From Pelagicoccus sp. SDUM812002 (GTDB lineage Bacteria > Verrucomicrobiota > Verrucomicrobiia > Opitutales > Opitutaceae): a stretch of 64,000 bases of DNA. The notes under the pieces are model-generated. The model did no database searches. It was not told the DNA's origin and was given only the letters and a program-made list of their open reading frames with translations. The translations under genes and the position numbers were made by a program. Position 1 is the first letter of the stretch, and each line of letters opens with the position of its first letter. Below, piece after piece: positions 52,591-59,709 of the stretch. The stretch spans positions 206,432-270,431 of the forward strand of contig NZ_JARXHX010000007.1 of NCBI RefSeq assembly GCF_031127835.1, written 5' to 3'.

Positions 52591-53691
52591 ATGAGCGAAG
52601 TCATCAAAATTGGAGTCATTGGTTGTGGAAACATTAGCCCTCAGTATTTCAAAGGGGCTAATCTTTACAGCGAGATTGAGATCGCCGCTTGCGCGGACTT
52701 AAACCTCGACTTCGCGAAGGCTCGTGCCGAGGAATTTGGCATTCCCCAGGCTTTGTCGGTGGATGAGCTTTTGGCCGATCCTGAATTGGATATCGTACTC
52801 AATTTGACCACCCCGCAATTCCACGCTCCGCTCAACCTGCGCATTTTGGAGGCTGGCAAGCACGCCTATTGCGAAAAGCCATTCGCCACCAACCGCGAGG
52901 AGGGCAAGCAGGTACTCGAGCTCGCGACGGCCAAGGGGCTAAGAGTGGGATGCGCCCCTGATACTTTTCTGAGCTCTCCACTGCAGACAGCTCGCAAGCT
53001 GGTCGACGAAGGTTTTATTGGAAAGGTATTTGGAGGCACCGCAGTCTTCGCCTGCGCGGGACATGAGCGCTGGCACCCGAATCCAGAATTCTACTACAAG
53101 CTGGGCGGCGGACCGGTGCTGGACATGGCGCCTTACTACTTCACGGCCTTGGCGAACCTCATGGGGCCAGTCGTGTCAGTCGTTTCCTCCGGCAAGCAGG
53201 TCTTCGCGGAGCGGACGGTTGGCAGCGGTCCTTTGGAGGGAAGTCAGATTGCTGTGGAGACGCTTACCCATAATGTGAGCATTCTCGAGTTCGCTAATGG
53301 GGCGACGGTGAGCGCCCTTTTCAGTTTCGACGTGCAGGGCGAGCATGATCTTCCGATGCTGACACTGTATGGAACGGAGGGGAATTTGTCCTTGCCGGAC
53401 CCGAATCGGTTCGATGGAGACCTTCGGGTATGCAGGTCAAGTGGCAGCTGGGAGTCGCTGTCCTTGCAGCACAACTACGAGGGGGCTCGGGCGTTGGGCT
53501 TGGCCGACATGGCCGCAGCGATCAGGAGCGAACGTCCGCACCGGGCAAATGGTGAAATGGCCTTCCACGTTTTCGATGTCATGCTCGCTTGCGAGGAGTC
53601 GGCTGCAAGTGGACAGAGAGTTCAAGTGAAGTCGCGTTTTGAGAGGCTTCCGGTGATAGGTGCTTCGGAAGGTGGCTCGCCTCGTTTTTAG
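52591..53691 (+). CDS. Gfo/Idh/MocA-family oxidoreductase
   Basis: An NAD(P)-dependent oxidoreductase of sugars or inositol-like compounds. The Rossmann start is IGVIGCGNISPQYFKG. The signature YCEKPFATN carries the conserved lysine, and HERWHPNPEFYYKLGGGPVL contains the downstream substrate site. The length of 366 residues fits. No sugar transporter or partner enzyme is adjacent, so the substrate is unknown. It follows the YggS-type gene closely. Confidence 0.92.
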   Translation: MSEVIKIGVIGCGNISPQYFKGANLYSEIEIAACADLNLDFAKARAEEFGIPQALSVDELLADPELDIVLNLTTPQFHAPLNLRILEAGKHAYCEKPFATNREEGKQVLELATAKGLRVGCAPDTFLSSPLQTARKLVDEGFIGKVFGGTAVFACAGHERWHPNPEFYYKLGGGPVLDMAPYYFTALANLMGPVVSVVSSGKQVFAERTVGSGPLEGSQIAVETLTHNVSILEFANGATVSALFSFDVQGEHDLPMLTLYGTEGNLSLPDPNRFDGDLRVCRSSGSWESLSLQHNYEGARALGLADMAAAIRSERPHRANGEMAFHVFDVMLACEESAASGQRVQVKSRFERLPVIGASEGGSPRF

Positions 53692-53762
53692 GTTCCGATC
53701 AGCGCTTTCGGCTATTTGGCTCACAGTAGAAAAGCATTGTCGCCGCAGCGGCGTTTCGCAGG

Positions 53763-54287
53763 ATGCCGCTGGTGTCAGCAACACAGTTCAGTTCAAAAGA
53801 GCATGCCAGCAGGTTTCGCATCGGTACCTTGCTGTATTTCAGCGATGAAGCGGACCGCTTGCTGCTGATTCGCCGCAAGCGACCTCCCAACCTCGGTCTC
53901 TGGTGTGCTGTCGGGGGAAAGCTGGAAATGCCGACGGGCGAGTCCCCCTACGAGTGCGCTATCCGCGAAGCTGCGGAAGAGGTCGGCGTAAGCTTGCGAG
54001 CGAGCGACCTCGGCTTGAGATGTCTCCTGTCAGAAAAAGACTACGAAGAAACGGGGCATTGGTTGATGTTCGTTTACCAAGTAAGGGTTCCTTTGCGGGC
54101 GCTGCCGCCTCGAATGGAGGAAGGGGAGTTTCGGTTCTTTGACCGGACGGAATTGGAAGGGGTTGAGATGCCTGCACTGGATCGTCAGATTCTCTTCGGG
54201 CGGATCTTAACGGATGATGAAAGCTTGCACTTTCTTCGCTCCGATGGGGATGCGTTGCCGTTGGTGGAGGAGAGTCGAATCGGCTGA
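53763..54287 (+). CDS. Nudix hydrolase, candidate dihydroneopterin-triphosphate pyrophosphatase
   Basis: A 174-residue Nudix protein. The complete Nudix box begins at the G of VGGKLEMPTGESPYECA and ends in REAAEEVGV, with the metal-binding REAAEE. It begins 5 bp before pabA in the folate operon. The step between FolE and FolB needs removal of diphosphate from dihydroneopterin triphosphate, done in E. coli by a Nudix enzyme (NudB/FolQ). The position at the head of this operon makes it a good candidate for that role, but this is inferred from context. MutT-like housecleaning is the alternative. The start at 53763 has AGGA very near; another start is not obvious. Confidence 0.85.
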   Translation: MPLVSATQFSSKEHASRFRIGTLLYFSDEADRLLLIRRKRPPNLGLWCAVGGKLEMPTGESPYECAIREAAEEVGVSLRASDLGLRCLLSEKDYEETGHWLMFVYQVRVPLRALPPRMEEGEFRFFDRTELEGVEMPALDRQILFGRILTDDESLHFLRSDGDALPLVEESRIG

Positions 54288-54292
54288 GTCTG

Positions 54293-54862
54293 ATGATTTT
54301 GCTCATCGATAACTTCGATTCCTTTACCTATAACCTTTCACAGTACCTGAGAATGCTGGGGGAAGAGGTCGTGGTGCGTCGCAATGACGCGATTGATGGA
54401 GCTGAGGTTCGTAAGCTCGCTCCTCGTCTCATCGTAATATCGCCGGGGCCAGGTGGACCGGCTGATACGGGTAAGTGTATCGAAATGTTGGATGCTTTCC
54501 ATCGCGAGATCCCTTTCTTTGGGATATGTTTGGGCATGCAAACGATAGCCGCCTACTTCGGAGGAAGAATTGTCGAAGCCACTGTGCCGGTGCATGGGAA
54601 AGTTCGCAGGGTGGTGCACGATGGGAAAGGGGTATTTAATGGATTAGAGAATCCTTTAAATGTGACACGCTACCATTCTCTGATCGTGGAAGAGGGCAGC
54701 CTGCCGGATAGTTTGGAAGTGAATGCCCGATCGGAATCGGGTGAGATCATGGGGCTTCAGCACAAGGTGTATCCAATTTTTGGTGTTCAGTTTCACCCTG
54801 AAGCCTATCTTACGGAGGGTGGTTTGGCCTTGCTCAGAAACGCGTTGGAGGCGACTCGATGA
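54293..54862 (+). CDS. pabA: Aminodeoxychorismate/anthranilate synthase glutamine amidotransferase PabA
   Basis: The class I glutamine amidotransferase subunit that passes ammonia to PabB. The oxyanion strand ISPGPGGPAD, the nucleophilic cysteine in FFGICLGMQTIAAYFG and the His-Glu pair in GVQFHPEAYLTEGG are all present. The length of 189 residues is typical. It lies 5 bp after the Nudix gene and overlaps pabB by 4 bp (ATGA). TrpG could look the same, but the pabB, pabC and folP neighbours decide for PabA. Confidence 0.93.
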   Translation: MILLIDNFDSFTYNLSQYLRMLGEEVVVRRNDAIDGAEVRKLAPRLIVISPGPGGPADTGKCIEMLDAFHREIPFFGICLGMQTIAAYFGGRIVEATVPVHGKVRRVVHDGKGVFNGLENPLNVTRYHSLIVEEGSLPDSLEVNARSESGEIMGLQHKVYPIFGVQFHPEAYLTEGGLALLRNALEATR

Positions 54863-56166
54863 GGGAAAGAAAACTAGAGGTTCCATTCGATCCGCTGGCT
54901 GCTGCAGAGCGAGTTGTAGGGCTTCCCGGAGTAGCATTACTATACAGCGGTCTGCGAGCCTATGGACTCGGACGCTATTCCATTCTCGCGGCGAATCCTG
55001 TACGGACGATTGCATCGCGAGGTTTCGCGGCGATCGAGGATGTGCTATCAACCGTGAGAAGTGCGGAATCAGGACGGCTGCCGTTCTATGGAGGACCGAT
55101 CGGATATTTCTCGTACGATGCGGGCCGCTGCCTGGAGCCTAGACAGCTCACTCCCTCTTCCGGGGAGACGGCTGATGTTCGATTTTCGATGTACGAAGGG
55201 GCATTGGTATTTGATCACGAGAAAGGCGAAACCTGGCTGACCACCTCGGAGGAGGAGATTAGCGATAAGCTGGAAGCTTTTTGCTCTGTCGCTTTTTCGG
55301 AAGGGAAAAGTGTTATAGAATCCTTCGCTATGCAGACATCTTTAAGGTCGAATTTTAGTCGGACCGATTATTTGGAAGCAGTCGATTCGGTACGAGCTCT
55401 GATTCGTCGCGGCGATGTCTATCAGGTGAACCTGTCTCAGCGCTTTACCGCCGAATGTTCGGGCAGCGCCTTCGAACTGTTTTTGCGGTTAGCTAAGAAA
55501 AGCCCCGCACCTTACGCAGCGTATCTGGATTTTGGCGACGAGCAAATCGTATCTTCATCGCCCGAGCGCTTTTTGTTGATTGAGAATCGACAGGCAACGA
55601 CGCGTCCGATCAAGGGGACGCGCTCGGCGGGAGGTTCTAGGGAGGAGGCGGATGCCAATGCCCGGGAGCTTGAGCTGTCCGAAAAGGATCGTTCCGAATT
55701 GCTTATGATCGTGGACCTTGAGAGAAACGACTTGGGCCGTGTTTGCGAACCGGGTAGCGTGAGGGTCGACGAACTTTTTCGTTTGGAACGGTACGCAACA
55801 GTTATCCATCAAACGGCTGACGTGAGTGGAGTTTTGGAGGCGGGAGTAAGTCCGCTCGATTGCGTGAAAGCGATGTTTCCCGGTGGGTCGATCACGGGAG
55901 CTCCCAAGATTCGAGCGATGCAGGTAATCGATGAGCTCGAGCGAGGGGATCGAGGTATCTACACGGGAGCGATTGGCTATTTCGATGCCTCGGGACAAGT
56001 AGACCTAAATATTGCGATTAGAACTTTGCGGATTGCAGACGGACGATTGTCTTTTCAAGTTGGAGGAGGTATCGTTTGGGACAGTGATCCGGCGAGTGAA
56101 TATGAGGAAACGTTGTTGAAGGCTGAGGCAATGGTGAGCGCTTTAGGAGGCAGTCTTGATGGGTAA
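54859..56166 (+). CDS. pabB: Aminodeoxychorismate synthase component I PabB
   Basis: It turns chorismate and ammonia into 4-amino-4-deoxychorismate. The chorismate-binding core shows IRRGDVYQVNLSQRF, SSSPERFLL and RPIKGTRSAGGSREEAD. The lysine of PIKGT is the PabB signature, where anthranilate synthase has PIAGT. LERNDLGRVC, MFPGGSITGAPKIRAM and IYTGAIGYF complete the site. The length of 435 residues is normal. It overlaps pabA by 4 bp and pabC by 8 bp. Confidence 0.95.
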   Translation: MRERKLEVPFDPLAAAERVVGLPGVALLYSGLRAYGLGRYSILAANPVRTIASRGFAAIEDVLSTVRSAESGRLPFYGGPIGYFSYDAGRCLEPRQLTPSSGETADVRFSMYEGALVFDHEKGETWLTTSEEEISDKLEAFCSVAFSEGKSVIESFAMQTSLRSNFSRTDYLEAVDSVRALIRRGDVYQVNLSQRFTAECSGSAFELFLRLAKKSPAPYAAYLDFGDEQIVSSSPERFLLIENRQATTRPIKGTRSAGGSREEADANARELELSEKDRSELLMIVDLERNDLGRVCEPGSVRVDELFRLERYATVIHQTADVSGVLEAGVSPLDCVKAMFPGGSITGAPKIRAMQVIDELERGDRGIYTGAIGYFDASGQVDLNIAIRTLRIADGRLSFQVGGGIVWDSDPASEYEETLLKAEAMVSALGGSLDG

Positions 56167-56995
56167 ACTCTTTCTAAATGGAGAGCTGGTCGATGGTGGT
56201 TCAGTCACGCAATCGCTCCTGAGCCGGGGGTTCGCGTTTGGTTTTGGCGTTTTCGAAACCATGAAATTTCTGGATAAGTCTCCCTGTTTTTTTGGAGAGC
56301 ACTTACAGCGTCTCCGGAAGGGATTGGATGGAGCTGGCTTAGCTGTCTCCATTGATGAAACTTCGTTAAGAACTCAAGCAAAGCGACTGTTTGAGGTGGA
56401 AGGCGTTAGCGAAGGCGTATTCAAAATAGTGATATCGGACGATGGTGAGCGTCCATTGGTAGCGATGTTTATTCGCTCAAAGGGTGCATCTATCGAACCG
56501 GAGCCCAGCCGTTTGGTGATGTCCGCGGTAGTAAAGGCCTCGCAGGCGTTTACAAGTCGCAACAAGAGTTTGAACTACATGGAATCTGTCCTAGAGCTGG
56601 ATAGGGCGAAGTCGGCGGGATTCAGCGAATGCGTTTTTCGCAATGAGCTTGGCGAGCTAACGGAATGTGCGGTGGCCAACCTCTTCTTTGTGCAGGAAGG
56701 AATCTTGAAGACTCCTGCTTTGGATTGCGGGTTACTCAATGGAATAGTCAGGCGAAAGGTAATTGAAATATCTCGAAGCTTGGGGATGACGTTCGAGGAA
56801 GGACGTTTTACCGAAGAAGATTTGCTTGCGGCTTCCGAGGTTTTCTTGACGAGCTCTGGAGCGGGACCTTGTTCGGCTGAGAGCTTTCAGTCGAGTTCGG
56901 GGCAGCGCGTCCGCTACTCTCAGTCCCTGTTGCCGGGCTTGAGGGAATCGTTTCTAAAACTAGAGCGTGAAGAGGGGCTCTCAGGTCATGATTAA
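56159..56995 (+). CDS. pabC: Aminodeoxychorismate lyase PabC (class IV PLP enzyme)
   Basis: It cleaves 4-amino-4-deoxychorismate to p-aminobenzoate and pyruvate. It has the class IV aminotransferase fold: LFLNGELVDGG, the SRGFAFGFGVFETMK block, the PLP lysine in TSRNKSLNYMESVLEL, FRNELGELTECAVANLFFV and LLNGIVRRKVIE. The length of 279 residues fits. The ATG at 56159 overlaps the pabB stop as ATGGGTAA. Branched-chain aminotransferase or D-alanine aminotransferase would look similar; the operon decides. Confidence 0.92.
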   Translation: MGKLFLNGELVDGGSVTQSLLSRGFAFGFGVFETMKFLDKSPCFFGEHLQRLRKGLDGAGLAVSIDETSLRTQAKRLFEVEGVSEGVFKIVISDDGERPLVAMFIRSKGASIEPEPSRLVMSAVVKASQAFTSRNKSLNYMESVLELDRAKSAGFSECVFRNELGELTECAVANLFFVQEGILKTPALDCGLLNGIVRRKVIEISRSLGMTFEEGRFTEEDLLAASEVFLTSSGAGPCSAESFQSSSGQRVRYSQSLLPGLRESFLKLEREEGLSGHD

Positions 56996-57836
56996 ACGTT
57001 TGGTTTGGAGTTTGGCGGGCGGAACTCGTCTAGAGCTGGGGGAGAAGTCGCTACTTATGGGAATTCTTAACGTGACACCGGACAGTTTCTCGGATGGAGG
57101 CGAGCACTCGAGCCTTGCGGCTGCGGTTGCCCGAGCTGAGTCGATGTTTGCTGCCGGTGCTTGCATCGTGGACGTAGGCGGAGAGTCTACCCGTCCTGGC
57201 TTTGAGCCGGTGTCGGAAACCGAAGAAATTGATCGGGTCGTGCCGGTGATTCGAGAGATCCGTTCCCGAAACAGTGACTGTATTCTTTCTGTAGATACGA
57301 CGAAGTTTGGTGTGGCGGAGGCTGCTTTGGAGGCGGGTGCGAATATAATCAATGACGTCAATGGGTTCTTGCTCGCCCCTGGCCTTGCAGAGTTGGCGGC
57401 CAAGCACGAGGCTGGGGTCGTGTTGATGCGAAACGGGCGTGAAGGCTTGATTGACGGATCAGTGTTGGATCGGATTCGTGCAAGCTGGGAAGCTTCACTC
57501 GAAATAGCTTTTGAAGCTGGGGTGAAGGAGGCAGCAATCGTGTTGGATCCAGGTATTGGATTTGGGACTACTCGACAGGATGATTTGGAGATCCTGAGAG
57601 GCTTGGACGTGTTGCGGACCTTCGGTTTCCCTCTTCTGCTCGGAGCATCGAGAAAGCGGATAACGGCACAGCCCTCCGGCTTGCCAATGGAGTTGAGATT
57701 GGAGCCGACGATCGCCACCACTGTTACTGGAATCGCGGCGGGAGTAGAGCTCTTTCGGGTGCACGATGTGGCGGAAAACGCTCGTGCCGCGGGTCTGGCG
57801 GATCTGATATACCGAGGAGGTGACTTAAATGAGTAA
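56988..57836 (+). CDS. folP: Dihydropteroate synthase FolP
   Basis: It joins p-aminobenzoate to 6-hydroxymethyl-dihydropterin diphosphate. Its two pterin-binding signatures are MGILNVTPDSFSDGG and IVDVGGESTRPG. SVDTTKFGVAEAALEAG, IINDVNG and the later VLDPGIGFG complete the barrel. Length of about 282 residues is normal. The ATG at 56988 overlaps pabC by 8 nt (ATGATTAA); an in-frame start at 56967 is less likely. Confidence 0.95.
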   Translation: MIKRLVWSLAGGTRLELGEKSLLMGILNVTPDSFSDGGEHSSLAAAVARAESMFAAGACIVDVGGESTRPGFEPVSETEEIDRVVPVIREIRSRNSDCILSVDTTKFGVAEAALEAGANIINDVNGFLLAPGLAELAAKHEAGVVLMRNGREGLIDGSVLDRIRASWEASLEIAFEAGVKEAAIVLDPGIGFGTTRQDDLEILRGLDVLRTFGFPLLLGASRKRITAQPSGLPMELRLEPTIATTVTGIAAGVELFRVHDVAENARAAGLADLIYRGGDLNE

Positions 57837-58206
57837 GAAATTGGATACTGTGTTTTTGGAAGGTGTTGAGCTTTTTGGATACATCGGCGTTTTCGAGGAC
57901 GAGAAACGCAACGGCCAAACCTTTTACATCGATGTGGAGCTAGGAGTCGATTTAAGGAATGCAGGGCGAAGCGATATATTAGCACAAACTGTGAGCTATG
58001 CGGAAGTTTTCGCACTGGCAGAGCAATTGATGGATGAAGCGCGCTGCGACTTGATCGAGTGCTATGCGGAACAATTATCGGAAGAGATATTCAGCTATTT
58101 TGATTTGGTGCAGGAGACTAAGATTACGGTGCGAAAGCCAGAGGCCCCAATTGATGGGAAATTTCGAGCAGCGGGGGTCACGATTCGACGTGAGCGGGAT
58201 GAATAG
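57829..58206 (+). CDS. folB: Dihydroneopterin aldolase FolB
   Basis: It cleaves dihydroneopterin to 6-hydroxymethyl-dihydropterin and glycolaldehyde. The 125-residue protein shows LEGVELFGYIGVFEDEKRNG, DVELGVDLRNAG, QTVSYAEVFALAEQLM and the C-terminal TVRKPEAPIDGKFRAAGV, all typical. GGAGGTG lies about 8 bp before the ATG. It overlaps folP as ATGAGTAA and folK as ATGAATAG. Confidence 0.94.
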   Translation: MSKKLDTVFLEGVELFGYIGVFEDEKRNGQTFYIDVELGVDLRNAGRSDILAQTVSYAEVFALAEQLMDEARCDLIECYAEQLSEEIFSYFDLVQETKITVRKPEAPIDGKFRAAGVTIRRERDE

Positions 58207-59032
58207 AGTTTACATTGGTTTTGGATCAAACCTGGGCTGCAAGGTTGGTAATATACGACGAGCGGTGGCTTTGCTGAGCAAGGAAGATAGTATCCAACAT
58301 ATGGAACTATCATCCTTCTATAAGACCGATCCAGTGGGGGGAGTGGAGCAGGACTGGTTCGTCAATGCGGTGGCTCGCTTCGACACGACTCTGGCTGCGG
58401 AAGAGCTACTGTCTCTTTGTCTTGAGGTAGAAAGAGAGCTCAAAAGGGTTCGTGTCGAGCGTTGGGGGCCAAGAACCTTGGATATCGATATTCTCTTTTA
58501 TGGCCTTGAAAAAGTTACCGAGAAGGATTTACAGATTCCTCATCCGAGAATTTGCGAACGTGCGTTTGTATTGGTGCCGCTCCTAGAGCTGGATTCGACT
58601 TTGAAGCTGGAGGATCGCGAGCTCAGCGATTGCTTGGTTCGAGTCGCGGATCAAGGGATCGAGCGAATGAAGCCGGTTGTCGCTATTTTAGGAGCGAGCC
58701 CGAAACCGGAGCGTTACGCGCACTTGGCTCAGCAGTTGCTGATGGAGACAGGTCACGAACTTGCTCTCGTTGCTCCTAGGGGCGAAGAGATTTTAGGAGT
58801 TTCGGTTATTGATAAACTGGGGAAGTGTCAGGAACCAGTGGATACAGTGACCTTGTATATCGGTTCGTCGCGAGTGGATTCAGTCCTCGAGGATTTATTA
58901 GAGGCTCGACCACGTCGGGTGATTTTCAATCCGGGCACCGAGAACGATTCAGTTCGCTCTATTTTGGAGCGGGAAGGTATTGAGACTCAGGAAGCCTGTA
59001 CGCTGGTATTGCTGCGAACGGGCCAGTTCTAG
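58199..59032 (+). CDS. folK: FolK (HPPK) fused to a C-terminal CoA-binding domain
   Basis: Residues 1-155 are 6-hydroxymethyl-dihydropterin pyrophosphokinase, which moves diphosphate from ATP to the pterin: VYIGFGSNLGCKVGNIRRA, WFVNAVARFDT, RWGPRTLDIDILFYG and IPHPRICERAFVLVPLLELD. Residues 160-277 are a second Rossmann-type domain that matches the CoA_binding_2/YccU pattern: VAILGASPKPERYAHLAQQLL, EEILGVSVIDKLGKC, VDTVTLYI and RRVIFNPGTEND. Standard FolK is about 160 residues. The ATG at 58199 begins exactly at the kinase domain; the longer frame from 58064 only shadows folB. It is the last gene of the operon. Confidence 0.92.
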   Translation: MNRVYIGFGSNLGCKVGNIRRAVALLSKEDSIQHMELSSFYKTDPVGGVEQDWFVNAVARFDTTLAAEELLSLCLEVERELKRVRVERWGPRTLDIDILFYGLEKVTEKDLQIPHPRICERAFVLVPLLELDSTLKLEDRELSDCLVRVADQGIERMKPVVAILGASPKPERYAHLAQQLLMETGHELALVAPRGEEILGVSVIDKLGKCQEPVDTVTLYIGSSRVDSVLEDLLEARPRRVIFNPGTENDSVRSILEREGIETQEACTLVLLRTGQF

Positions 59033-59036
59033 AGAA

Positions 59037-59507
59037 CTATTCTTCGATGACGTAGTAGAAGCGGTCGGAGTCGATCTTTTGAAATAGCCCAGTAGTGAGG
59101 TCTCCGTCGTCGATTCGCTTGTCGACGACAGCAAAGATTTCATCGCCGTGAGTTGGGGCGTGGACGCCCACGGCTGAGGTGAAGTCACCAACTCCATCTT
59201 GCTCGTAATCCCACTTGCCCCCGAGAGGGCTGCCGAGTTCGAACTTCTTCTTCGAGACGTATCCCTCCAGTTCTGGCGGGAAAACGCCGGAAGCTGAGTC
59301 CTGTACCCACCAGCCAGATTCCAGAGCGTATTGTGATCCGGCGCTTGCGAGGATGCGAATGTCACTAGCGAAGGACGCAGCTCGAGCGTTACGGACGTAG
59401 TTGCTAAAGAGAGGGACGGCGATGGAAGCGAGAACGCCAAGAATCACCACGGCTATGAGAAGTTCTATGAGGGTGAAACCTTTTCGGGAGTTTTTCGCTT
59501 TGTTCAT
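59037..59507 (-). CDS. Type IV pilin/pseudopilin-like protein
   Basis: A 156-residue prepilin-like protein. The leader RKGFTLIELLIAVVILGVLA contains the G-F cleavage site and Glu5, followed by the hydrophobic helix. The mature globular part is short and hydrophilic. It probably joins a type II secretion or pilus-like fibre, exported by the prepilin peptidase; no assembly gene is near. It lies convergent to folK, 4 bp past its stop. Confidence 0.9.
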   Translation of the reverse strand: MNKAKNSRKGFTLIELLIAVVILGVLASIAVPLFSNYVRNARAASFASDIRILASAGSQYALESGWWVQDSASGVFPPELEGYVSKKKFELGSPLGGKWDYEQDGVGDFTSAVGVHAPTHGDEIFAVVDKRIDDGDLTTGLFQKIDSDRFYYVIEE

Positions 59508-59709
59508 CGAGTTTTGAAGTTGGTTTGGCTCGCTACGTTCGTGCTATCAAATGTGACGTTTCTATTATCGTCCATAATTTCAATCCCTGACCAGTGGAAT
59601 GTCCTGTTTTGCCGTAAATTGACTGCTAATCGGCTCCACGTTTTTTCCCAAATAGAGGACGCAGCCCGGTATCGATGGAGTGAATACTCCAGTCACTGAG
59701 CGCTATCGT

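Noticed and set aside
56981..58015. 344-codon minus-strand frame opposite folP and folB
   Set aside because: Ser/Pro/Arg-rich antisense of well-supported genes, with no motif.
58064..58198. N-terminal extension of folK by 45 codons
   Set aside because: It overlaps folB in another frame; the HPPK domain begins exactly at ATG 58199.
59676..59691. Hairpin TGGAGT-GAAT-ACTCCA as the uup terminator
   Set aside because: The stem has only 6 bp and no T tract follows on the minus strand.
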